In this document: piece by piece, positions 1 through 7,551 of the stretch
How positions within the stretch are numbered: the first letter of the stretch is position 1
Layout: each line of letters begins with the position of its first letter
From: Acidobacteriota bacterium
GTDB lineage: Bacteria > Acidobacteriota > Blastocatellia > HR10 > J050
Direction of reading: 5' to 3'
DNA: 32,811 nt
Assembly (NCBI GenBank): GCA_003696865.1
Contig: RFHM01000299.1
Location: forward strand, 1-32,811
Translations under genes and position numbers: made by a program
Notes under the pieces: generated by a model
The model's input: the letters and a program-made list of their open reading frames with translations, nothing else
What the model was told of the DNA's origin: nothing
Database searches by the model: none

Positions 1-911
1 GACCGAAGGTGATCGGTGGCTTTGCGATAATAGGTGGCGGCCAACTCGGCGCGACCGATGTAGCGATAGAGGTCGCCGAGTTGGATAGCGGTGACGGCTT
101 CGGCCCAGTCGGCGGCTCGCAATCCTCGGCTCATTTCCAGAGCTCGTTCCAGTTGATCGATGGCTCGATCGTAGCGGCGGCGCTCCCTGAGCAGGATGCC
201 GCGTTCCAGCGCGACGGCCCATTGGCCATACGTGAAGCCCGCTCGCTGGGCGGCGGCGAGGCTTCTGGCGTAGTACGCTTCGGCGCGCTTCCATTGACGG
301 TGCTGGCGGAAGTATCTCCCCATGGCCAGATCGAGCCAACTCATGGCGCGTCGGTTCTGCTCCCGCTCGGCCCAGGCCATGCCCCGGTCATAATAGGCGG
401 ACGCCGCCGTCTCGTCCCATACCGTCGGTTGATCTTCTTCTTCAACGCTCAACCAGTAGGTTCCATACTGATCGGCGTTGAGGCCACAGATGACGATCGT
501 ATACCGCCCGGATACCGGTAGTGTAGTAGAAATTCGGGCATTAAAAAATCCCCCACTATCGTCGCTCCAGGCGATCTCCTGGCCCGTGGGACTGATGAGG
601 ATGAGATAGGGGTCGAATTCGTAGGACTGAGCGGTGATGGTGACCGCCTGACCGGCTCGGGCATCCAACGCCCAGTACTGCTCGCGGCCATAGGGGGCGT
701 TTCTCCGAATGGGATTGGTTTGGTGAAGGACTTGTCGATGGCGTTGGCCGAAGCGGGCCTGGTGATAAATGGGCAACAGGCGGCAACCAAACGGATCAGA
801 GGCCAGCAGTAATCCCACCAGGCTCACGATGGTGAGGCCAGACCTCCAACCTTTGGGCCTCGCCGGGGAACGCGCCAGCCACTGAGATGGCCGTTTGTAG
901 TCTTCGCTCAC
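1..911 (-). CDS. Partial secreted/membrane TPR protein with an N-terminal beta-rich PPC-like region (C-terminus runs off the left edge)
   Basis: Manual reverse-strand reading from GTG at 911: VSEDYKRPSQWLARSP..GLTIVSLVGLLLASDPFG..YWALDARAGQAVTITAQSYEFDPYLILISPTGQEIAWSDDSGGFFNARISTTLPVSGRYTIVICG.., then TPR-like ..LERGILLRERRRYDRAIDQLERALEMSRGLRAADWAEAVTAIQLGDLYRYIGRAELAATYYRKATDH. Open to the window edge, so absent from the ORF track. Confidence 0.8.
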   Translation of the reverse strand, partial: MSEDYKRPSQWLARSPARPKGWRSGLTIVSLVGLLLASDPFGCRLLPIYHQARFGQRHRQVLHQTNPIRRNAPYGREQYWALDARAGQAVTITAQSYEFDPYLILISPTGQEIAWSDDSGGFFNARISTTLPVSGRYTIVICGLNADQYGTYWLSVEEEDQPTVWDETAASAYYDRGMAWAEREQNRRAMSWLDLAMGRYFRQHRQWKRAEAYYARSLAAAQRAGFTYGQWAVALERGILLRERRRYDRAIDQLERALEMSRGLRAADWAEAVTAIQLGDLYRYIGRAELAATYYRKATDHLR

Positions 912-1074
912 CGCCTTCGACCTCCTTGCTGCGCTCACCGCTGATGCTAAAACAATAACAAATGTCACCGGGAATCGCAACTACTCGCTGATGACGGGAT
1001 ACATCGATCGGGAGTTGGCGGGTTCTGAGCAACTCCCAAGCGTTGGGGGGAAAGCCAGTTCGGGAGCGTGGGAG

Positions 1075-1172
1075 AGGAAGCCCCGCCGCTGGCCGGCGAA
1101 GAGGCGTCAATTGAAAGCGAGTCGGGGAAGTCTCCCATGGCTTGGAGGGCCACACCCAAAGGATGAGAATGG
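1075..1172 (+). repeat. Dispersed intergenic repeat B, copy 1
   Basis: Matches the reverse complement of 3475..3571, e.g. GAAAGCGAGTCGGGGAAGTCTCCCATGGCTTGGAGGGCCACACCCAAAGGATGAGAATGG versus GAGAGCGAGTCGAGGGGGCTTCCCATGGCCTGGGAGGCACACCGAAAGGATGGGAATGG. Confidence 0.75.
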
Positions 1173-1173
1173 C

Positions 1174-1220
1174 CTGTTGGAAGATCTTGGCGTTCTCTGC
1201 GCCTTGGCGGTGATGTTCGA
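1174..1220 (+). repeat. Dispersed intergenic repeat A, copy 1
   Basis: CTGTTGGAAGATCTTGGCGTTCTCTGCGCCTTGGCGGTGATGTTCGA; 42/47 identical by eye to the reverse complement of 3206..3252. Confidence 0.8.
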
Positions 1221-1532
1221 GCGGGCCTCCCCTGGGAAGCTCCGCCGTTGGCCCCAACGGAGCCCTACCTCGCCGCGAAGCCCCGCCGCCTGAAGACTGG
1301 TCCCCCAGCGCCCTCCGAGTGGTCTGGGAGCAGGAGCGGCCAATAATCTCTTCTCATCGGTGATCCCCCCAGAGATGTTAAATGGGCGAAAAAACGCCGG
1401 TTGATTGTCTCCCGAGTGTATGATATTCTACCTTTGCTTTTCATCGAGCTCGAGGCACGAAAAGTGAGCAGGTCGCAAAAGAGTGGGTTGGGCCCAATCA
1501 GGACGCTATCCCCCTCTGAATCCGAATCTCAC

Positions 1533-2114
1533 ATGACGCAATACAAGGCAGAGCGGCTCTCTCGTCAACGACTTCATGCCCTGCTCGCATCTGCCCAAGC
1601 GGGCGATGCTGAGGCACGAGAGCAAATTTTTTTATTTTTACACACAAGATTTTTAGCCCTCGCGAAACTAAGAGTCATGGAGGAGGATGCGCGGGAGATC
1701 GTGCAGGAGACGTTGATCGTGGTTGATCGACATTTATCCAGGTTCGAGACCGTAGAACACATGATTGCTTTCACCGATGGGGTGTTGCGCAATAAGATCG
1801 GAAATTTCTATCGAACGCGCGATCGTCGAGGGCAACATTGGATTGATTGGGACAAAGCCCCCGAGCCGGTGTATTACATGGATGGAGAGCTTGACGCCAA
1901 GGAATTAGAGCGCATCCTCTTGGCCGCCATCGACGAGGTGGGAAAGAGGAGCGCAGCCTGTCGAGCGATTCTGTTAGGGCTCTATGAAGGGGCAACCGCC
2001 GACGAACTCTGTGCGCGACTGGGATTCACCAAGACGCGGATGGATGAGCACGTCTTTCGTTGTCGAAGGACGCTCCGTCGCATTTTAAGGCGTCAATTTG
2101 GATTGCGCGTATGA
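1533..2114 (+). CDS. RNA polymerase ECF-type sigma factor
   Basis: ORF 1401..2114 with likely start at ATG 1533 (MTQYKAERLSRQRLHALLASAQAGDAEAREQIFLFLHTRF..). ..EEDAREIVQETLIVV.. resembles sigma region 2; the C-terminal HTH ..GATADELCARLGFTKTRMDEHVFRCRRTLRRIL resembles region 4. Confidence 0.8.
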   Translation: MTQYKAERLSRQRLHALLASAQAGDAEAREQIFLFLHTRFLALAKLRVMEEDAREIVQETLIVVDRHLSRFETVEHMIAFTDGVLRNKIGNFYRTRDRRGQHWIDWDKAPEPVYYMDGELDAKELERILLAAIDEVGKRSAACRAILLGLYEGATADELCARLGFTKTRMDEHVFRCRRTLRRILRRQFGLRV

Positions 2115-2232
2115 GCGGTCGAACATCGGCGCAAGTGAACCGGGCATCGTCCCCATGGTCGGTGAAGGCAGGGTCGGTCTCCTGCCGTGGCCCTTCGTCT
2201 TCTTCACTGTGCATCGGAGGAATGGGAGAGCG

Positions 2233-3072
2233 ATGAAATGTACAAATCCTCATATTGGACGATTGATCACGCGCTATGAGTTTGGCGCACTGGATGAATC
2301 CGAGCGAGCGATTTTTCTCGACCATCTCATCGAGTGTGTGTACTGTCATAATGAAGTCTACGCCATGCGACCATTCATGGAGGTGCTCCGAGAGCACCGA
2401 CGAGAGGCGCGACGCCGAATGGTCCACGAGGAGGCGTCCGCGCCGTCACCCCTGGCTCAAAGTCCACCGTCTCCATGGTTCAGAAGATCTCTGCTGGTGG
2501 CCGCATCGGTGCTGGTTGTGATATGCCTGAGTCTGGTGGCCGTTTATCTCATGCGGCTGCGCTCGGCGCCGGAAATGGTGACTCAGCCTCGCGACGTCAG
2601 ACCGGAGAGCGAAATCGCCCGGACCTCTCCCTGGTCTGAGATGGTGATTCCCAAAGCCCCGTATCAGCCGCCGGAGCAACCGGGCCGGCTGCGTGGCGAG
2701 GGCCGTGGGAGCCCATTCCAGCGCGCCATGGCCGCCTATCGGCAAAATGACTTTGCCGCCGCCGCTCAACAATTGGAGGCCGTCACCCGGTTGAATCCAA
2801 GTCACGCTCCTGCCTATTTCTACTGGGGCGTCTCTTTACTCTTAGCCGACCGAAGCCGGGAGGCGATCTTCCCTCTCAAACGAGCGATTCGACTGGGCAA
2901 TGGAACACTGCGCGAGCAGAGCCATTATTATCTGGCTCTGGCGTACCTGAAAACCGATCGGCCGCGCCGAGCTCTACAGGAACTGGATGAGGTCGTCGCC
3001 CTGGACGGAACGTACCGAGGGGCGGCCGAAAGGCTGCGGGAACGGGTCCGTCAGTGGCTCAACCGTGATTGA
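2233..3072 (+). CDS. Anti-sigma-factor-like protein: zf-HC2 zinc finger, one TM helix, C-terminal TPR
   Basis: MKCTNPHIGRLITRYEFGALDESERAIFLDHLIECVYCHNE has the HxxxCxxC motif; TM segment SLLVAASVLVVICLSLVAVYL; TPR-like C-terminus. Lies directly downstream of the ECF sigma gene. Confidence 0.85.
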   Translation: MKCTNPHIGRLITRYEFGALDESERAIFLDHLIECVYCHNEVYAMRPFMEVLREHRREARRRMVHEEASAPSPLAQSPPSPWFRRSLLVAASVLVVICLSLVAVYLMRLRSAPEMVTQPRDVRPESEIARTSPWSEMVIPKAPYQPPEQPGRLRGEGRGSPFQRAMAAYRQNDFAAAAQQLEAVTRLNPSHAPAYFYWGVSLLLADRSREAIFPLKRAIRLGNGTLREQSHYYLALAYLKTDRPRRALQELDEVVALDGTYRGAAERLRERVRQWLNRD

Positions 3073-3205
3073 GAGTTGCGCTATTTCCGGTGTTCGGTGA
3101 TGCCCGGTTGGGCATCTCGTACGGTGTCCGACCAGCGCCCCTTCGGCGACTTTCTTTTCACATATGGTGCTTCCTCCGCCCATGCCTGGGAGATCGTGAT
3201 CTCCT

Positions 3206-3252
3206 TCGAAAGGCACCGCCGAGGCGCAGAGAACGCCAAGATCCTCCAACAG
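3206..3252 (-). repeat. Dispersed intergenic repeat A, copy 2 (inverted relative to copy 1)
   Basis: Reverse complement CTGTTGGAGGATCTTGGCGTTCTCTGCGCCTCGGCGGTGCCTTTCGA matches 1174..1220. Confidence 0.8.
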
Positions 3253-3269
3253 ACTCTGGTCATTCTCCC

Positions 3270-3310
3270 GATGTAGCTCGGCGCGCGCCATGGGCGACTC
3301 CTTGGAAAAT
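3270..3310 (+). repeat. Direct repeat C, copy 1
   Basis: GATGTAGCTCGGCGCGCGCCATGGGCGACTCCTTGGAAAAT, near-identical to 3395..3434. Confidence 0.75.
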
Positions 3311-3394
3311 CACCACTGATTGCTCAGAGGGACCCAGATTCTTTTCTTCATCTGTGATCATCGGTGAAATCTGTGGCTTGATTTGCATCCCTGA

Positions 3395-3434
3395 GATGTG
3401 GCTCGGGTGCGCCATGGGCGACTCCTTCGAAAAT
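3395..3434 (+). repeat. Direct repeat C, copy 2
   Basis: GATGTGGCTCGGGTGCGCCATGGGCGACTCCTTCGAAAAT; the last 26 nt differ from copy 1 at one position. Confidence 0.75.
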
Positions 3435-3474
3435 GCAGTGCAAGCCATTGGCTTGCGTTACACCCTCCGGACGT

Positions 3475-3571
3475 CCATTCCCATCCTTTCGGTGTGCCTC
3501 CCAGGCCATGGGAAGCCCCCTCGACTCGCTCTCAATAGACCCTTCCCACCGACCGGCCACGAGGCTTCCCG
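3475..3571 (-). repeat. Dispersed intergenic repeat B, copy 2 (inverted relative to copy 1)
   Basis: Reverse complement aligns along its length with 1075..1172. Confidence 0.75.
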
Positions 3572-3710
3572 GGTTTCAGAACCCGTCTCTCAGGCTCGGC
3601 AGCCAATTAGAAGAATACATTGACTTCGATTGGCGCGCCGGGGCATATGGCCCATTGGAGCATCTTGACGAAGAGGGGAGGTCTTGACTATCTTTAATGA
3701 GCGCAAGGGC

Positions 3711-3787
3711 GCACCCGTAGCTCAGTTGGATAGAGCGTCGGTCTACGAAACCGAAGGTCGGGTGTTCGAGCCACCCCGGGTGCGCCA
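3711..3787 (+). tRNA. tRNA-Arg(ACG), with encoded CCA
   Basis: Cloverleaf read by eye: acceptor GCACCCG/CGGGTGC, D-stem GCTC/GAGC, anticodon stem TCGGT/ACCGA with loop CTACGAA, T-stem GGGTG/CACCC with TTCGAGC loop, discriminator G, then CCA. Confidence 0.95.
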
Positions 3788-3947
3788 TTTCATTCTAATA
3801 AGTCAGTGTAATACCCCCATAGCGTAGAGGCGAGAAATCGGTCGGCACCCACGGCCTCGCCATCATGTTCCACTTCCACTGCTTCTGCCAACGTAAGAAC
3901 CCGCTCTACTGCCTCGGCCAGTTCAGGTCCGTCAGCTCCCTTTGTGG

Positions 3948-3976
3948 TTGACATCTCAGGGGATCATCGGTATATT
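3948..3976 (+). promoter_or_regulatory. Candidate sigma70-type promoter
   Basis: TTGACA (3948-3953), 17-nt spacer, TATATT (3971-3976). Confidence 0.6.
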
Positions 3977-4009
3977 CCACAGACGTGTGTTGAGCGCGAG
4001 TATTATCTG

Positions 4010-4038
4010 GAGAGCGGAAATCCGCTCTCCTTCTTTTT
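4010..4038 (+). terminator. Candidate Rho-independent terminator
   Basis: GAGAGCGG-AAAT-CCGCTCTC stem (extending to GGAGAGCGG/CCGCTCTCC) followed by TTCTTTTT. Confidence 0.8.
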
Positions 4039-4232
4039 ATGATTCCGTCGCCGCGAACGCGTGGGAAGTCGCCTGGGGTTGGAGAGTCCCACGGCGAGAA
4101 TGGAAATGATTCCCCGATGAACTCGCCCATAACGACAAAGACCACACCAAAGAATGCTGCCATTTTACCCTCTTTTGCTCCTCCAAATTCTCGGTATAAT
4201 GGAGGACTACTGCGAACCTGAGGAGGTCATCA

Positions 4233-5549
4233 ATGGCCATCTTTTCGCCACAGACGGTGAAGGCAATTAGATCTCGTTTCTGGTATGTTGCCGAAGATAG
4301 TGGCGGCCGGTCGAGGATTTTCTTCGACAATGCCGCTGGCAGCCTCGTGCTCAAGCGAGCCCACGCGGTGATTGAGCAATACGCCCGCCTCAGTTCTTAT
4401 GGTGGGGGGTACTTCCCCGATGCCTCGGTCGTCGACCATCTCATGGAACGTGCCCGGCAGAGTGTGGCCACGCTGTTGAATGCCCCATCGCCGGCGTCCA
4501 TATTCACTGGAGAGTCGGCCACTGCCGTGCTCAAGCGACTCGCCGAAGCCATCCTCCCTTCACTCCCCGATGGGAGCACTCTTATCGTTTCAGCGACCGA
4601 CCACAATGCTAACATCGATCCCTGGCGCAGAATGGCCGAACAACTGGCCAGCAAGCGATTCGACGTTAAACAGGTGACCTTCAGTCCCACTACGGGTACG
4701 GCTGACCTCGACCACCTGGAGTCGCTCCTCGACGAGCACGTGGGCCTCGTGGCCGTCTCGCACGCCTCTAATGTGTTAGGCGCCGAAAATCCCATCGTCG
4801 AGATTCGTCATCTCCTCGATCAGAAAGCTCCCGAAGCTCTCCTCATCGTTGACGGCGTTCATTTCATTCCTCATGGTCCTGCTGACGTGCAAGCTCTGGG
4901 CGTCGATGCCTACGTTTTCTCCAGCTATAAGATCTTCGCCCAACGAGGCACCTGCTTCGCGTATGCCAGCGATCGGGTTCTGCGACTGCCTCACTACAGA
5001 TTGACTCCCGCCCCTGACGCTCCACCGGAGAGTTGGGAATGGGGCTTTCGTAATCCCGCCGATCTGGCGCCGATCGCCGAGGTCGTCCAATATCTGGCCT
5101 GGCTCGGCCAGCGGTGTTTCCCATCGGCGTCGACCGAAGATCGTCGAGATCTCCAACAGTGCGTGCGACGTGGACAAACGGCTATCCGCCAGTACGAACA
5201 CGAACTCGTCCGGGCGATGCTCGACGGCGTTGGCCATACACCAGGATTACTGGCCATTGATGGGATCACCGTCTATGGCGCGCAACATCCGACCACCATC
5301 CATCTGAAAGAACCGACCTTCTCGTTCAACATCAAAGGCTTGCCGAGCGACAATGTGGAAAAGATCCTATGGGACCAGTATCGTATCGCCGTGCGCGCCG
5401 GCGATCATTATGCACGAGAGACGCTCAACCACCTCGGCATCACCGACTGCGTGCGTGCTTCCTTGGCGCATTACAATACTATTGAGGAAGTCGAAAAATT
5501 CCTCATGGCCGTCCAGCAGATCGCCCGCCACGAGCACCGTCGCCGGTGA
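4233..5549 (+). CDS. Class V aminotransferase (cysteine desulfurase-like protein)
   Basis: 438 aa; ..RIFFDNAAGSLV.., ..ATDHNANIDPW.., ..LLIVDGVHFIPHGPADVQALGVDAYVFSSYKIFA.. (PLP-lysine context). GAGGAGG RBS upstream. Confidence 0.85.
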   Translation: MAIFSPQTVKAIRSRFWYVAEDSGGRSRIFFDNAAGSLVLKRAHAVIEQYARLSSYGGGYFPDASVVDHLMERARQSVATLLNAPSPASIFTGESATAVLKRLAEAILPSLPDGSTLIVSATDHNANIDPWRRMAEQLASKRFDVKQVTFSPTTGTADLDHLESLLDEHVGLVAVSHASNVLGAENPIVEIRHLLDQKAPEALLIVDGVHFIPHGPADVQALGVDAYVFSSYKIFAQRGTCFAYASDRVLRLPHYRLTPAPDAPPESWEWGFRNPADLAPIAEVVQYLAWLGQRCFPSASTEDRRDLQQCVRRGQTAIRQYEHELVRAMLDGVGHTPGLLAIDGITVYGAQHPTTIHLKEPTFSFNIKGLPSDNVEKILWDQYRIAVRAGDHYARETLNHLGITDCVRASLAHYNTIEEVEKFLMAVQQIARHEHRRR

Positions 5550-5742
5550 CGCTGGTTTCGCCCCCAACGCGGAGAAAGCGTCACAGAGGATCTCGCTCTC
5601 AAGAGCGCTTGTCTCTCTTCATGATGAGGCTGCCCCCCTTCGGGGCTGGGCTATGGGTTGTTGCCCCTCATGAGGCTGAACGCAAGCCGGGAGAATATGA
5701 AGACCTCGCCTATTTCTGCAGGCGTCTCTCTCGAAAGAGAAC

Positions 5743-5771
5743 TTGACAGCCGCAAGAATTTACAGTATAAG
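5743..5771 (+). promoter_or_regulatory. Candidate strong sigma70-type promoter
   Basis: TTGACA (5743-5748), 17-nt spacer, TATAAG (5766-5771). Confidence 0.65.
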
Positions 5772-6008
5772 GAAAGGGAGTCGGCAAGTTGATAGCGGGT
5801 TCCTCAGAGAGCAGCATTATGTCCCGATGAAGAGGCATTCAGAGTCGAAGCGCGATGTAGTGATGGGCCGACTCGCTCAAGGACATGGAGTCGACGGTAC
5901 GCGACGTACCCGGTGATGGATCCACTGGGATAATGAACGAGGGGAAAACAAGCCGCGTTGGGACCGGATGAAATACACGAATCATCTTGATGAAGGAGGG
6001 CTACAACC

Positions 6009-6341
6009 ATGCAAAAGGTGGGAAGCTGGGCGTTCATCATTGGCGTGATCATCGCCATCGTGGCTGGCGTCATTACCTTGAAGCCGTGGCTCACCAGCGT
6101 GCTGATCATTCTCGGGCTCATTGTGGGATTCCTGAACATCACTGCAGCGGAAACGACCTCATTTCTCTTGGCCGTCATTTCACTGGTCATTATCGCCGGA
6201 TTTGGGGCAGATGTTCTGAAAGAGATGGCCATCGTTGGAGATCGACTCAGCCGTATTTTTTCGGCGCTCCTGGTATTCCTCATTCCGGCGGGGATCGTGG
6301 TTGCTCTGAAGTCGATTTACGCTGTGGCCAAGGAAAAGTAG
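6009..6341 (+). CDS. Small hydrophobic multi-pass membrane protein (110 aa), function unknown
   Basis: MQKVGSWAFIIGVIIAIVAGVITLKPWLTSVLIILGLIVGFLNITAAETTSFLLAVISLVIIAGFG..; several predicted TM segments; GAAGGAGGG RBS upstream. Confidence 0.8.
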   Translation: MQKVGSWAFIIGVIIAIVAGVITLKPWLTSVLIILGLIVGFLNITAAETTSFLLAVISLVIIAGFGADVLKEMAIVGDRLSRIFSALLVFLIPAGIVVALKSIYAVAKEK

Positions 6342-6387
6342 CGAGGCCTCTCGTCATTGACCAATGATGATGTGATGAGAGCGTCGT

Positions 6388-6438
6388 CCCGCCAGGGCAG
6401 GATCACTCATGGATGACCTTCGTCGTTGCCCTGCCGGG
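6388..6438 (+). other. Imperfect inverted repeat / possible stem-loop downstream of the small membrane protein gene
   Basis: CCCGCCAGGGCA (6388-6399) versus TGCCCTGCCGGG (6427-6438): 11 of 12 pairs with one mismatch. Confidence 0.5.
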
Positions 6439-6551
6439 TCTGAAGGAGATTTTTCTCTTCATCGGGTCTCTGGCGCGTCATCCCGGCGAGTTTCCCCCTC
6501 ATAGCGTGAGCTGACAGCCACCTTCTCCAACGAGTCCTCTCTCACCCCTGC

Positions 6552-6586
6552 AGTCTCCCCGGCCACAGGCGGCTCCCCGGGAGACT
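6552..6586 (+). other. Stem-loop between 6341 and 6689
   Basis: AGTCTCCCCGG..CCGGGAGACT, with one bulged base. Confidence 0.55.
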
Positions 6587-6598
6587 ATCTTTCATCCC

Positions 6599-6628
6599 TT
6601 GACCAGCCTCCGAGAGTACCCTTAGAAT
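6599..6628 (+). promoter_or_regulatory. Candidate sigma70-type promoter for the 6689 gene
   Basis: TTGACC (6599-6604), 18-nt spacer, TAGAAT (6623-6628). Confidence 0.4.
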
Positions 6629-6688
6629 GACCACTCCAAATGGTTACGCAGCCCGGATAGAGAAAACCCAGTCGCGGAGGATACCCCA

Positions 6689-7339
6689 ATGACAAAAGCT
6701 CGTCAATTGGTAGTCATACTGGGATGCTCGTTACTGATTGCTGGTTTCCATCTCCCACGACCCGAATCTAATGCCTCGTTCATGCAAATGGACTGGAGTG
6801 GGGCGGTGGGTACGGGTTCCGTCTATAAGTTGGAATCCACAACATCCAATCGCACCATGGAGTTCGAGATCGGCGTGGCCGGTAAGGAACGCATCGAGGA
6901 TCAGGACGGATACTGGCTGGAACTCACAACCCATACCGGTCAAGGACCGATGACCATCAAGGTCTTATGGCTTGGTCAGGAGTTGAAGCGACTGATTATG
7001 CAACGGGGCAATAATGATCCCATGGAGATGCCCGCCCAATTCCTTCAGCAGATGGCGAGGACGATGCCTCAACTCCAACAACTTCAATATACCCGGGACA
7101 CGCTCAAAATGAAGGCCAAACTCATCGGTCGAGAGACGGTGACCGTCCCGGCGGGCACCTTCGAATGCGATCATTATCAGCAACTCACCGAAGGAAAAAC
7201 GCTCGATGTTTGGATCTCAACGGACGTGAAACCGACGGGATTGGTTAAGATGACGCGCCCGGACTTCACGATGGAACTCATTCGAACCGTCAGCGGTTAT
7301 AAGAGCAAAATCACCAAGGCGCCGCGGAAGATGATGTGA
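6689..7339 (+). CDS. Conserved hypothetical exported protein (DUF3108/DUF4412-like fold suspected)
   Basis: N-terminal signal-like MTKARQLVVILGCSLLIAGFH; ..VTVPAGTFECDHYQQLTEGKTLDVWISTDVKPTGLVKMTR.. is typical of such exported proteins. Confidence 0.6.
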   Translation: MTKARQLVVILGCSLLIAGFHLPRPESNASFMQMDWSGAVGTGSVYKLESTTSNRTMEFEIGVAGKERIEDQDGYWLELTTHTGQGPMTIKVLWLGQELKRLIMQRGNNDPMEMPAQFLQQMARTMPQLQQLQYTRDTLKMKAKLIGRETVTVPAGTFECDHYQQLTEGKTLDVWISTDVKPTGLVKMTRPDFTMELIRTVSGYKSKITKAPRKMM

Positions 7340-7551
7340 TCGCCCGGCGGCTTTTGGATCAACACATAGGACCGATCGCGGCCGATACGATGGGTCTTCT
7401 GATCCACCACCATCTTGAGCGCTCACGAATTCGTCGAGCGGATCTAAGAGCGACATGAGTCGCGGTTATCCGTGGGCGCTATGATGATCGCCTCTATCGG
7501 GCAATGATGAAAACTCCCCCGTCGGATTGATGTTGCGGGCAAGCCGCGCTC

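Noticed and set aside
1075-3571. Inverted repeats around the sigma/anti-sigma operon as ends of a composite transposon
   Set aside because: No transposase, integrase or target-site duplication was seen; the repeats resemble dispersed intergenic elements instead.
3069-3687. ORFs 3069..3623 (+), 3076..3276 (+), 2974..3291 (-) and others between the anti-sigma gene and the tRNA
   Set aside because: They cover the dispersed repeat cluster and have no recognisable domains; repeated DNA explains the open frames.
5778-6008. Assignment of the leader to a known riboswitch class (e.g. c-di-AMP/ydaO)
   Set aside because: I could not match conserved riboswitch core motifs by eye; only the helices are supported.
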